Source: Eutrophocola sp964490145
GTDB taxonomy: Bacteria; Pseudomonadota; Gammaproteobacteria; Pseudomonadales; Pseudohongiellaceae
DNA: 36,531 bases
NCBI GenBank assembly: GCA_964490145.1
Contig: CAZBBS010000024.1
Coordinates: forward strand, 1 to 36,531
Reading direction: 5' to 3'
The notes beneath the pieces are model-generated. The model was not told the origin of the DNA and ran no database searches. It saw only the letters and a list, made by a program, of their open reading frames with translations. Both the position numbers and the translations under genes were made by a program. This document shows positions 1-8,589 of this stretch, one piece after another (position 1 is the stretch's first letter; every line of letters starts with the position of its first letter).

Positions 1-471
1 ATATCTGGGGCTGCGAACCAGACCCATGTCATCGAGGCCCTGGAGGCCGAACTCAAGTGGCAAATCACCGAGCAGGGCGAATATGCCGCTGACTGGGGAA
101 TGTTGTTTGAATACGAAAATGAACTTGGCAAGGATATCCAGGAAGTCACCGCAGGCTTGCTCAGTGAACGGGAGTTTGGACGCTGGAGTGGTACCGCCAA
201 TCTCAGGCTGATTTATGAATGGGGTGGTGATATCAATAACGAGTTCGAGTCGGTACTGGCCCTGCAAGCCCGCTATCGTCGTTCACCCGGTTTTGAGCCG
301 GGCATCGAGTTCTATTCCGGGCAGAACACCCTCGGGATGGGGCCTGTCATACAGGGGACACTGAGCACCGGGATACGCAAAAAACTGCACTGGGAAACCG
401 GTGTCATTTTTGGCATGGACCATAAAAGTGCCGACACCAGTGTCCGCTTTCTGCTGGAGTACGAGTTCTGA
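1..471 (+). CDS. Outer-membrane beta-barrel protein, 5'-truncated
   Basis: The reading frame is open from base 1 to a TGA at 469-471, so the N-terminus and signal peptide lie outside the window. The visible 156 residues alternate polar and hydrophobic positions with many Tyr, Trp and Phe, as in membrane beta-strands. The chain ends in a strand finishing LLEYEF, a C-terminal aromatic typical of proteins assembled by the Bam complex. A barrel protein of this kind directly before an RND efflux operon could be part of the same metal-response locus, but a 200-base gap with regulatory-looking repeats separates them. The family was not identified. The call as a barrel is firm in character and unknown in function. 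Confidence 0.6.
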   Translation: MSGAANQTHVIEALEAELKWQITEQGEYAADWGMLFEYENELGKDIQEVTAGLLSEREFGRWSGTANLRLIYEWGGDINNEFESVLALQARYRRSPGFEPGIEFYSGQNTLGMGPVIQGTLSTGIRKKLHWETGVIFGMDHKSADTSVRFLLEYEF

Positions 472-530
472 GCCTTTATACTGCTATACGGTATTGATTC
501 AGCTCAAAAAAAAGCCCATCTTTAGCGCCT

Positions 531-600
531 TTTACCCGGGGTTTGTTCTGGGTAAATGTGCAGCCTTCATGCACATTGTAATCTGTAAGAAAACCGTAAG
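531..600 (+). promoter_or_regulatory. Candidate operator region of the RND efflux operon
   Basis: Three structured elements sit in the 200-base gap before the TolC-like gene. TTTACCC (531-537) pairs with GGGTAAA (550-556). AATGTGCA (555-562) and TGCACATT (570-577) form a perfect 8-bp dyad with a 7-nt spacer. TGTAAG (584-589) is repeated as CGTAAG (595-600) at an 11-base period, the spacing used by OmpR/PhoB-family response regulators. No regulator gene is visible in the window. Assignment to metal control is inference from position. Confidence 0.35.
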
Positions 601-671
601 CTTGGGGCTGTAAAGTGGCGCCCAGATGATCGGCAGGCCCTGTTCGGGTTTGTGCCGGTAACATAAAGCAG

Positions 672-1940
672 GTGTTGGACTTCGTGAAAAAAGTGAAACT
701 GAACAAGGTATTACAACTGGCCCTCATGGTCGGGACAGCTGCTTTGCTGATCTCGCCGACCCGGGCGCAGGATCATGCCCCTCTGGAGCTCAGTTCAACA
801 CTGGGTATCAATGAGATCATCGATAGCGCGCTCATGACTGTGCCGGAATCCCTCGAAACCTCGGCCAGACAGGCTCAGGCACGTGATTTTCAGGATGTCG
901 GCAAGGGCTGGATTGCCGGTGTGCCGAACCTGCAACTGGGCTATCTGGATGACGGCCTGCTGGATGATCAGGGTCAGGAAGAGTTTGCCTATGGCTTGCA
1001 GCTTCCCCTGTGGTGGCCGGGCCAGCGTCAAGCAGCACAGACACTTGGACAGCGTTACACCGAACAGGCGGATAAATGGGAAAAGGCGCTCACGTGGCAG
1101 GTTGCCGGTCGGGTGCGCAGTGTCCTGGCAGCCATAGCCGCCGCAGAACTGGGATTGTCACTGCAAACCCGTGCAGTAGCTGACGCTGAAAGAATGCGTG
1201 ATGTAACCGCCACCCTGTTTGAGGCCGGAGAGGTGGCGCGACTGGATATGCTGCAGGCAGAAACCCTGCTGCACAACATGGAGGCAGATTTGCTCCAGGC
1301 TGAGGCCAGCATGGTGGATGCCGAACGGGCTTATAGTGTGCTGACCGGCCTGCATATGCGCCCTGAACAGGCTTACACGGAAACCCGGACAAGCCAGGAA
1401 GATATTGAACCCGATCATCCCTATCTGGTGTTTTTGCGCAGTGGCGTGGATCTGGCGGAGGCCAATATCCGGCAGAGTGAAAATATCGCCAGGGGCAATC
1501 CCACTTTGACCCTGGGGGCCAACAAGCAGCGTGGTACACGGGCGGACCAGAGCATAGACAGTATCGAACTGCAGATGAGTATTCCTATCGGCGGTGGTCG
1601 CTACGTATCAGCCCAGTCCAGCAGTGCCAGGCGGGCTAAAGTGGATGCCGAGGTGGTCTGGCAGAATGCCTATATCCAGCTCAACCAGGCGCTGCATGAA
1701 GTGGAGCATGACCTGTTTGTACTCAGCCAGGAAGAGCCCCTGCGGCGCAGCCAGATGGAAATCAGCCGGGAGCGTTTTGACCTGGCACTCACCGCCTTTG
1801 AAGTGGGTGAAATCAACCTGGTACAGGTTGTGGTAGCCCAGCAGGAAGCCCGGGAAAGTGAGCGAGCCCACAGCATGCTGCTGATGGAACGTGAACGCCT
1901 GATTACAGAATTCAACCAGTTAATAGGGGTCATGCCATGA
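672..1940 (+). CDS. TolC/CusC-like outer-membrane efflux channel protein
   Basis: This is the outer-membrane component of a tripartite heavy-metal RND pump, forming the exit duct that spans periplasm and outer membrane. The 422-residue product has a signal peptide (hydrophobic stretch about residues 14-31, likely cut after TRA before QDH). Long amphipathic helices rich in Ala, Gln and Glu follow, as in OEP-family proteins of the CzcC/CusC type. The start is uncertain: GTG at 672 is given, and GTG at 684 would also leave an intact signal peptide. Neither has a strong ribosome binding site. The stop overlaps the adaptor start (ATGA, 1937-1940), indicating translational coupling. Function is well supported by the next two genes; the exported substrate is not shown by this protein. 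Confidence 0.88.
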   Translation: MLDFVKKVKLNKVLQLALMVGTAALLISPTRAQDHAPLELSSTLGINEIIDSALMTVPESLETSARQAQARDFQDVGKGWIAGVPNLQLGYLDDGLLDDQGQEEFAYGLQLPLWWPGQRQAAQTLGQRYTEQADKWEKALTWQVAGRVRSVLAAIAAAELGLSLQTRAVADAERMRDVTATLFEAGEVARLDMLQAETLLHNMEADLLQAEASMVDAERAYSVLTGLHMRPEQAYTETRTSQEDIEPDHPYLVFLRSGVDLAEANIRQSENIARGNPTLTLGANKQRGTRADQSIDSIELQMSIPIGGGRYVSAQSSSARRAKVDAEVVWQNAYIQLNQALHEVEHDLFVLSQEEPLRRSQMEISRERFDLALTAFEVGEINLVQVVVAQQEARESERAHSMLLMERERLITEFNQLIGVMP

Positions 1941-3019
1941 TCAAAACCCTGAGCCATTTGTTACTGCCTTTAAGCATTGTCCTGTCCTCGGGCATGCAGG
2001 CCCAGGAGCATATACCACTGACGGATGCGGAAATTCGCCAGTTTGGCATTGCCTTCAGCCCAGTCCAGGTCATGGACGGTGAAACCGGCATGCAGATTCC
2101 GGCTACTGTCGTTAACTCTCCCATGCTGGCCTCAGCCATTACGGCCCGGTACGAAGGCGTGGTGCAGTCCTGGAATGTCATGCCTGGAGAACAGGTCGAG
2201 GCTGGCCAGTTGCTGGGTGTGCTCAACAGCCAGGAAATCCTGGGCATTCAGCAGGAATGGATTTTTGCGGAAAGCAGTCTTCAGGAAGCCCGCTTCAATG
2301 TGGAAAAGGATGAAAAGCTGAACCAGGAAGGGGTGATTTCCCAGCAGCGCCTGATCCAGACCCAGCGCCAGTACCAGGAAGCCAGGATCAATGCCCAGGC
2401 TGCCCGCCAGAAACTGATTCTGGCCGGCTTCTCCGAAGAACAGCTTGGGCGTCTGATGACTGACCACGAAGGATTGGGGATGTATTACATCCGCACACCC
2501 GTGGCGGGAACGATCAGTCACATCACCTATATTGCGGGCACTTTCGTTCCAGACAATGCCGAACTGGTCTCGTTCAGCAGCGGCAATCTCTGGGTCCGTG
2601 CCGAGTTGCCGGCCCGTCTTGGCAGGCAGCTGGAGATCGGTCAGAAAGTACGGTTGGCAGAAGGGAGCTATTCCCTGACCTTGCGTCAGCAGGATTATGC
2701 GGCGGATGAGTACTCACAATTGCTGCATGTCTTTGCCGAGTTTGACCAGGCGGCCCGTTATCTTCCGGGGCAGGTGGTCAGCCTGGTCCTGAGTCCTGCC
2801 GGTGGCGGGGTGCTGGTGCCCGCTGATGCCGTGGTTCACAGCGGTGATGAAACCCAGGTGTTTGTGAAGGTGGATGGCGGTGTGGAAGCCATAACGCTTT
2901 CCCTGACACCGGTGGGGTCTGCCTACCTGGCCCAGTCCGGCCTGAATGCCGGTGACCAGCTTGTCACACGCGGTACTGCCCAGCTCAAGGGCATGCAACT
3001 TGGCCTTGGTGGCGAATAA
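1937..3019 (+). CDS. RND efflux periplasmic adaptor (CusB/CzcB-like)
   Basis: A membrane-fusion protein bridging the inner-membrane pump to the outer-membrane channel. The 360-residue product begins with a signal peptide (cut near MQA-QEH). It then has a lipoyl/barrel-sandwich half-motif (around VVQSWNVMPGEQVEAGQLLG, residues 75-94), a helical hairpin rich in Gln, Glu and Arg (about 100-155), the second lipoyl half (TPVAGTI, about 188), and beta-barrel and membrane-proximal domains to the end. It is at the short end for CzcB/CusB proteins and lacks an obvious Met-rich or His-rich N-terminal metal-binding segment, so its metal cannot be read from it. It overlaps the upstream gene by 4 bases and is followed after 36 bases by the pump gene. 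Confidence 0.9.
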   Translation: MIKTLSHLLLPLSIVLSSGMQAQEHIPLTDAEIRQFGIAFSPVQVMDGETGMQIPATVVNSPMLASAITARYEGVVQSWNVMPGEQVEAGQLLGVLNSQEILGIQQEWIFAESSLQEARFNVEKDEKLNQEGVISQQRLIQTQRQYQEARINAQAARQKLILAGFSEEQLGRLMTDHEGLGMYYIRTPVAGTISHITYIAGTFVPDNAELVSFSSGNLWVRAELPARLGRQLEIGQKVRLAEGSYSLTLRQQDYAADEYSQLLHVFAEFDQAARYLPGQVVSLVLSPAGGGVLVPADAVVHSGDETQVFVKVDGGVEAITLSLTPVGSAYLAQSGLNAGDQLVTRGTAQLKGMQLGLGGE

Positions 3020-3055
3020 GCTGCTGTCGATTCTGCTACGAGGAAGCCTTAGGAC

Positions 3056-6000
3056 ATGTTTACCCAACTGATTCAGTTTGCCCTCAGTCAGCGCTTGATG
3101 ACCTGCCTGCTGGCCTTGATGCTGGTGGGCTTCGGTGCCCAGGCACTGGTTAAGCTGCCCATCGATGCGTTTCCTGATATTTCACCGACCCAGGTGAAGA
3201 TCATCATCAAGGCCCCCGGCATGACACCGGAAGAGGTGGAGTCTTTGATCACCCAGCCCATCGAAGTGGAACTGCTGGGGATTCCAAGACAGGACATTCT
3301 GCGCTCCATTTCCAAGTACGCTCTGAGTTCCATCACCCTGGATTTCGAGGAAGGCACCGACATCTACTGGGCCCGCCAGCAGGTGGCTGAACGTATCAAC
3401 AATGTCTGGGATGACCTGCCCGGCGACATCAGCGGCGGCCTGGCTCCCATGAGCACCCCCCTGGGTGATATGTTCATGTTCACGGTGGAAAGCGACACCC
3501 TGAGCCTGGAGGAAAAACGTTTCCTGCTGGACTGGACCATCCGTCCGGCCCTGCGCACGGTACCGGGTGTGGCTGATGTGAACTCACTCGGCGGCTTCGT
3601 GAAAACCTTCGAGGTCATTCCCCGTCGTGCCGAGATGGCGGCGCTGGATGTGCGCAATGCCGACATCATTGATGCCCTGGAAATGAACAACAAGAATGAT
3701 GGCGCCGGACGTATCGACCAGGGCGAGGAAGCCATCCTGGTACGTGTTGCCGGTGCGATTACCACGCTGCAGGATGTGGGCAGTATCCTGGTGGAAAATG
3801 CCTTTGGTAAACATATTCCGCTGTCAGAGGTCGCCAATATCCGGCTCGGTACATTGGAGCGTTATGGGTCGGTGACCGCCGATGGCAAGGACGAGGCGGT
3901 GCAGGGCCTGGTGATTGGTCTTCGTGGTGCCAATGCCCGGGAAGTGGTGAACGGTGTTCGGGACAAACTGATCGAACTGGAGTCCAGTCTGCCGGAGGGC
4001 ACCAGTACCCGGATTTTTTATGACCGCAGTGTGTTGATCGAAGGCGCTGTGAAGACCGTGTCCAAGGCACTGATTGAAGCTGTTGTTCTCGTGGTGGTTC
4101 TGTTGGGCCTGTTCCTGGGCAATGTGCGTGCAGCACTGACCGTGGCTGCCGTATTGCCGCTATCAGCGCTGGTCACCTTCCTGATGATGAATGCCATGGA
4201 TATGTCGGCCAACCTCATGAGTCTGGGTGGCCTGGTAATAGCCATTGGCATGCTGGTGGATTCGTCCATCGTGATAGTGGAAAACATTGTGTCTGCCCTG
4301 CATCACCAGAAAGAAACCGGCAACCAGCTGCCCCGATTGCATATCGTGTTCCGGGCGGTGAAGGATGTGGCCGTGCCTGTCACTGCCGGCATTATCATTA
4401 TCATTATCGTGTTCCTGCCGTTGCTGACCCTTGAGGGTCTGGAAGGCAAACTGTTCGGCCCGGTAACGTTGACCATCGTGTTTGCCCTGCTGGGTTCACT
4501 GGCACTGTCACTGACGCTGATTCCGGTGATTGCCAGCTACGCCGTGAAAGCGGATGCCCATGAAGAGCCCTGGCTGAGCCGCACGTTGACCAGAATTTAT
4601 GAACCCCTGCTGGAAAAAACCCTGGCGGCTCCCCGTTACCTGCTGATGCTGGCAGCCGGCCTGCTGGTTGTCACCGTTATCCTGTTCCCCTTTGTGGGCA
4701 AGACCTTCATGCCGACCATGGATGAGGGCGATATTATTGTTCAGCTGGAATCCATTCCTTCCGTGAACCTGGTCACCATGACCCGCATGGTGCAGCAGGT
4801 GGAAGAGGCCATCATCGCGGAAGTGCCGGAAGTGATTCGCGTGGTATCCCGCAGCGGCTCCGATGAAATCGGTATGGATCCCATGGGCCTGAACGAAACC
4901 GACATGTTTCTGCAGCTCAAACCCGCTGATGAGTGGGGACCGGGCGGCAAGGAAGCGCTGGAGGAAAAACTGCGAGTCGTGATGAACCGCATCCGTGGTA
5001 TCAACTATGGATTCACCCAGCCGATTGATATGCGTGTCTCTGAAATGCTGACCGGATCGCGCGGCGATGTGGCCATCAAGTTGTTTGGCCCCGATCTGGA
5101 TGTGCTGAACAGCAAGGGACAGGAAATAGCCAATGTGATTGAAACGGTAAGCGGTAGTGTCGATACCATCGCCACCATCAATGAGGGTGCCCAGTACCTG
5201 CAGGTGAGCGTTGATCGCTATCGTGCCGGCCTGCTTGGTCTGAATGCCGATGAACTGCAGACCCGTCTGCGTTCTGAAATCGAAGGCCTGCGCGTGGGTA
5301 CCGTGATCGAGGGATCCGCCCGTGTTCCCCTGATGCTGCGATTTTCACCGATGATGGGTGATGGCCAGGAAATGATGCGCAACAACCTGATCAACCTGCC
5401 CGACGGAGGTGTGGTGCCGTTATCTGAAATAGCCTCCATCGAACGGGTTGAAGGCCCGGTGAGTATTTCCCGTGAATCCGGCAGGCGTTTTGCTGTGGTC
5501 CGCACCAATGTGGAAGGCCGTGACCTGGTGGGCTTCGTGGAAGAAGCCAAACAGGCCATCGCCGACAACATGGAACTGCCCGGCGGCTACAGCCTGGAGT
5601 GGGGCGGTGAATTTGAAAACCAGCAGCGTGCAGCTGCCCGCTTGAGTCTGGTGGTGCCGGTAGCGCTGGCCCTGATTGCTTTTATTCTGTTCCTGACCTT
5701 CCGGTCTATCAAGCAGACTCTGATTATTCTGTCCAACATCCCCTTTGCCCTGACCGGTGGACTGATTGCCCTGTGGCTCACCGGTGAGTTCATCTCGGTA
5801 CCGGCGTCTGTGGGCTTCATTGCCCTGCTCGGTATTGCGGTGCTTAACGGTGTAGTGATGATGTCCCATTTCAATCACCTGGTGTCCAAGGGATACGAGA
5901 TTGCCCGCGTAGTTCGGGAAGGCGCGCTGAGAAGACTGCGTCCGGTGATGATGACGGCCTCCATCTGTGCGATGGGACTGGTTCCACTGCTGTTGGCTAC

Positions 6001-6142
6001 CGGTCCGGGTTCAGAAATCCAGAAGCCGTTGGCCATCGTGGTGATTGGCGGCCTGATCAGTTCAACCTTGCTGACCCTGTTCCTGTTGCCGATAGTCTAT
6101 CGTCGCTTTCATGCTGACGTTGACCAGATGAGAAGAAGTTAA
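3056..6142 (+). CDS. Heavy-metal RND efflux permease (CusA/CzcA family)
   Basis: The proton-driven inner-membrane pump of the operon. It is 1028 residues, full length for the HME-RND family, with the two repeated halves expected: TM1 near residues 14-30, TM2-6 about 335-500, TM7 near 535, and TM8-12 about 865-1015. The family signature LPIDAFPDISPTQV is at 34-47. The TM4 motif reads AIGMLVDSSIVIVEN (396-410), keeping D402 and E409 of the proton pathway. The position that is Asp in the AIDFG motif of CzcA-type divalent-metal pumps is Ala396, as in CusA-type Cu/Ag pumps. That favours a monovalent-cation pump, but the DSS in place of DAA or DGA is unusual, so the substrate stays open. The isoleucine run about 443-449 lies in TM6 and is normal for the family. 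Confidence 0.93.
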   Translation: MFTQLIQFALSQRLMTCLLALMLVGFGAQALVKLPIDAFPDISPTQVKIIIKAPGMTPEEVESLITQPIEVELLGIPRQDILRSISKYALSSITLDFEEGTDIYWARQQVAERINNVWDDLPGDISGGLAPMSTPLGDMFMFTVESDTLSLEEKRFLLDWTIRPALRTVPGVADVNSLGGFVKTFEVIPRRAEMAALDVRNADIIDALEMNNKNDGAGRIDQGEEAILVRVAGAITTLQDVGSILVENAFGKHIPLSEVANIRLGTLERYGSVTADGKDEAVQGLVIGLRGANAREVVNGVRDKLIELESSLPEGTSTRIFYDRSVLIEGAVKTVSKALIEAVVLVVVLLGLFLGNVRAALTVAAVLPLSALVTFLMMNAMDMSANLMSLGGLVIAIGMLVDSSIVIVENIVSALHHQKETGNQLPRLHIVFRAVKDVAVPVTAGIIIIIIVFLPLLTLEGLEGKLFGPVTLTIVFALLGSLALSLTLIPVIASYAVKADAHEEPWLSRTLTRIYEPLLEKTLAAPRYLLMLAAGLLVVTVILFPFVGKTFMPTMDEGDIIVQLESIPSVNLVTMTRMVQQVEEAIIAEVPEVIRVVSRSGSDEIGMDPMGLNETDMFLQLKPADEWGPGGKEALEEKLRVVMNRIRGINYGFTQPIDMRVSEMLTGSRGDVAIKLFGPDLDVLNSKGQEIANVIETVSGSVDTIATINEGAQYLQVSVDRYRAGLLGLNADELQTRLRSEIEGLRVGTVIEGSARVPLMLRFSPMMGDGQEMMRNNLINLPDGGVVPLSEIASIERVEGPVSISRESGRRFAVVRTNVEGRDLVGFVEEAKQAIADNMELPGGYSLEWGGEFENQQRAAARLSLVVPVALALIAFILFLTFRSIKQTLIILSNIPFALTGGLIALWLTGEFISVPASVGFIALLGIAVLNGVVMMSHFNHLVSKGYEIARVVREGALRRLRPVMMTASICAMGLVPLLLATGPGSEIQKPLAIVVIGGLISSTLLTLFLLPIVYRRFHADVDQMRRS

Positions 6143-6153
6143 GGAATAAATCC

Positions 6154-6459
6154 ATGCAGACATTACTTGTGCTCAATACCAAGCCTGATCTGGAAGAGGA
6201 TCTGGTGGACTACCTGATGTCACAGCCCTGCGTTGGCGGGTTTACCTCTTATCCCGTACGTGGTCATGGTCAGCATGGTAATCTCAGTGTTGCCGAGCAG
6301 GTCACCGGCCGTCGTAAACGTCTGCAGGTGGAAATGCTGCTGGATGAAAAGGAAGTGCAGTGTGTCCTGGATGGACTGGCTGAAAATGTTGGCCGCGATA
6401 TCAACTGGTGGCTGCAGACAGTCACCGCGAGCGGCTCACTGGATCATCCGGAAAAATAA
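6154..6459 (+). CDS. DUF3240 family protein of HME-RND operon
   Basis: A 101-residue soluble protein with the sequence character of DUF3240: N-terminal MQTLLVLNT, a central SYPVRGHG segment with two histidines, QVTGRRKR, and a C-terminal helix with NWWLQT. Members commonly follow CusA/CzcA-type pumps and have a PII-like ferredoxin fold. A role in metal sensing or binding has been proposed from context, but none is shown here. The gene starts 11 bases after the pump stop, with AAGGAATAAATCC preceding ATG, so it is the last gene of the efflux operon. An inverted repeat follows before the convergent gene. Confidence 0.8.
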   Translation: MQTLLVLNTKPDLEEDLVDYLMSQPCVGGFTSYPVRGHGQHGNLSVAEQVTGRRKRLQVEMLLDEKEVQCVLDGLAENVGRDINWWLQTVTASGSLDHPEK

Positions 6460-6473
6460 CGCCTGTACTTACG

Positions 6474-6498
6474 CTTTCCCGGACGGAAACCGGGAAAG
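6474..6498. terminator. Stem-loop between convergent genes
   Basis: CTTTCCCGG (6474-6482) and CCGGGAAAG (6490-6498) form a perfect 9-bp stem with a 7-nt loop, in the 42-base gap between the end of the efflux operon and the end of the minus-strand fabY-like gene. No clear T-run follows on either strand, so it is a possible terminator or mRNA-stabilising hairpin rather than a canonical intrinsic terminator. Confidence 0.45.
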
Positions 6499-6501
6499 GC
6501 A

Positions 6502-8409
6502 TCAACTCATATCTGAATATTTATTGGGCAGGTCCAGGCTGATTTTCTGGCCATAGCCCCGTAATGTCATGCCTTCCTGGTCAAACGCCAGATCATCCCC
6601 GCCACGGACATCGTGATCAAAATGATAGATCGGTCTTATGGATCGCAGGTTGGTCTGTTCCTCATAAGAGCGGGCATTTGCTTCAACGTTGTCATGGGCA
6701 GATGCCCAGGCCGCCATGGCAGATTTGCCGTGGCGTTTTTCCAGCATACGTTGGGTCACTGCAGGGGACATGATGGCTGCTGTGGCATTGTTGCCGCCAA
6801 AGCCTTTGGCATTGAGCAGAATGCTGTCGATAGCATCCGCCCCCACATTCTGATGCTGGAGCAGGAATTCCAGGCTGTCCTGGTGCACATCATCAGCAAT
6901 AGCATCGGTGGCCAGAATGCCGGGCAGGATGCCGTAGTGCCAGATGCCGAGACTGGATGCCAACTGGTCAGCGCCGGCCACACCCAGTGAGTGTCCCAGG
7001 TAGGACTTGATGGCTGATACTTTCCAGTTGCTGACACCAAAATATTTTGCCACATCGGCCAGGATGGCGGATTCGGTGACGCGGTTTTGCGGTGTGCCGG
7101 TGCCATGAGCCTGGATAAAGGTGCGATTGCGCAGACTGTCTTCACCGAGCACGGCGCGAGTGGCAGCAGCTGCCCGGGCAAAGGTCAGGTAATTGCCGAC
7201 ACCCGGACTGGCAATGGATTTCTTGAAGCCGTCGGCGTTTACAAAGACATCATTCACCGAGCCGTAAATTGTCGCACCCAGTTCCAGGGCCAGAGCATCA
7301 TCCATCAGGACAAAAAACTGGCAGGATTCGCCCAGGGTAAAGCCGATGTTATTGCCGAAGGGGCGGCAGGGACGGCGGAAGTCAGGCTCAGAGCCACCAT
7401 CCAGGGCCTGCAGAACATCATCACTGGCAATTGCACCCATGGTGGAAAAGGCTTCGATAATTTCCGGCAGAATGGGGGCTTCGCTTCCACCAACAATCAC
7501 CACGCGATGAGTGCCATTCTGGATATCGCGTACAGCCTGGGACAGGTTGTAGTGGAAAGTGGCGCAGGCACCCAGGCTGGTGCCGGTATTGCCGACATTG
7601 CCCAGGACATAGGCATTGATAAAGTCAGCGGGCATGTCGCAAAAGCCCAGTGGCAATTGCTTGGAGGTGACTTTTTTGCCAAGCAGGCGCGCCTGGAGCA
7701 TGCCGCCATTGCCGTTGTAGTCCAGCTGGCTCATGCTGCTGCAGGCATAGATGCCGATCTGTTCCGGGGCGACCTTATCCCGGATGATTTCCCAGTCGAT
7801 GCCCATGGAGTAGAGGGCATCGGAAATACCATAGATGGTCATTTGCAAACCGCGGGGATGGCTGCGGGATGCATATAGTTCGTCAGGCTGGAAACCGCTG
7901 GGGAGCTGGCCGGCGTAATTCACGGGGCTGGTGTGGGTATCCTCGAGAAGGACATCCAGTGCGCCTGTGACAGTCACCTGCAACTGATTCCCATCGCCTT
8001 CGGTTATTTGCCAGTTGGCTGGCACCTGGCTGGGTAAATGGCTGCGCCTGATGGTGAAGCTCAGGGTTTCCTGGCCGCTGACAGGATCAATACGGGTACG
8101 GTTGTGATGACGTTGTGCGGCAGGATCGTAAATATTGGACTCGAGTTTGCGGATCAGGGTGCTGTCCAGCAGGACCTGGCGATGCTGATCAAGCCAGGAT
8201 TCCAGATCAACCGGATGCTTGAGCTGGTCTTCCCAGTGGTTGCCGTTGTAATGAATCTTTCCGGAGAGAACTGCCAGGTTGATCAGGGTTTCCCTGGCCT
8301 TGTCCGAGGAAAGTTGTTCCAGGACCAGCCTGCGGTAACCATAGTGGTTGGAACTGCGGCCGGCCGGGCTGACACCACCCATGGCGGTTATGACGGGGAG
8401 ATGCGCCAT
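6502..8409 (-). CDS. fabY: Beta-ketoacyl-ACP synthase, FabY type
   Basis: A thiolase-fold condensing enzyme expected to start fatty acid synthesis by condensing acetyl-CoA with malonyl-ACP, the role established for FabY of Pseudomonas aeruginosa. Using the ATG at 8409 gives 635 residues, close to the length of FabY and much longer than FabB/FabF (about 410). The extra length is N-terminal. This start is chosen because AAGGAG precedes it at good spacing; a TTG 24 bases further upstream would engulf that site. The Cys-His-His triad is visible: Cys282 in SLGACATF, His435 in QAHGTGTP and His473 in KSYLGHSLG. The gene stands alone, convergent with the efflux operon and divergent from the peptidase gene. 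Identity as FabY rather than another long KAS paralogue rests on length and triad context. Confidence 0.8.
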   Translation of the reverse strand: MAHLPVITAMGGVSPAGRSSNHYGYRRLVLEQLSSDKARETLINLAVLSGKIHYNGNHWEDQLKHPVDLESWLDQHRQVLLDSTLIRKLESNIYDPAAQRHHNRTRIDPVSGQETLSFTIRRSHLPSQVPANWQITEGDGNQLQVTVTGALDVLLEDTHTSPVNYAGQLPSGFQPDELYASRSHPRGLQMTIYGISDALYSMGIDWEIIRDKVAPEQIGIYACSSMSQLDYNGNGGMLQARLLGKKVTSKQLPLGFCDMPADFINAYVLGNVGNTGTSLGACATFHYNLSQAVRDIQNGTHRVVIVGGSEAPILPEIIEAFSTMGAIASDDVLQALDGGSEPDFRRPCRPFGNNIGFTLGESCQFFVLMDDALALELGATIYGSVNDVFVNADGFKKSIASPGVGNYLTFARAAAATRAVLGEDSLRNRTFIQAHGTGTPQNRVTESAILADVAKYFGVSNWKVSAIKSYLGHSLGVAGADQLASSLGIWHYGILPGILATDAIADDVHQDSLEFLLQHQNVGADAIDSILLNAKGFGGNNATAAIMSPAVTQRMLEKRHGKSAMAAWASAHDNVEANARSYEEQTNLRSIRPIYHFDHDVRGGDDLAFDQEGMTLRGYGQKISLDLPNKYSDMS

Positions 8410-8478
8410 TTCTGGAAAACTCCTTGAAATCAATATGTTGACGACATCATATAGGGCAAACCTTAAAACATATGTGTA

Positions 8479-8492
8479 TTTATGGCCATAAA
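8479..8492. promoter_or_regulatory. 14-bp perfect palindrome in the fabY upstream region
   Basis: TTTATGGCCATAAA is a perfect 14-bp palindrome inside a locally AT-rich stretch of the 180-base divergent region between fabY and the VanY-like peptidase gene. It could be an operator for either gene. The binding protein is unknown. Confidence 0.3.
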
Positions 8493-8589
8493 ATATAAAA
8501 ATATTGCCAATAAGGGGGCGTCATGCAAAATATGTGACGCCGAGAGCACACTTGCATAAACTGCTCTGAGTCTTTTCAAGGGAAGTGAC

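Noticed and set aside
4391..4414. Near-repeat ATTATC triplets in the pump gene, resembling a microsatellite
   Set aside because: They encode an isoleucine-rich membrane segment common in RND transporters, and the reading frame is intact.
7087..7878. Long plus-strand open frame opposite fabY
   Set aside because: It lies antisense inside the strongly supported condensing-enzyme gene, has no family resemblance and no ribosome binding site.
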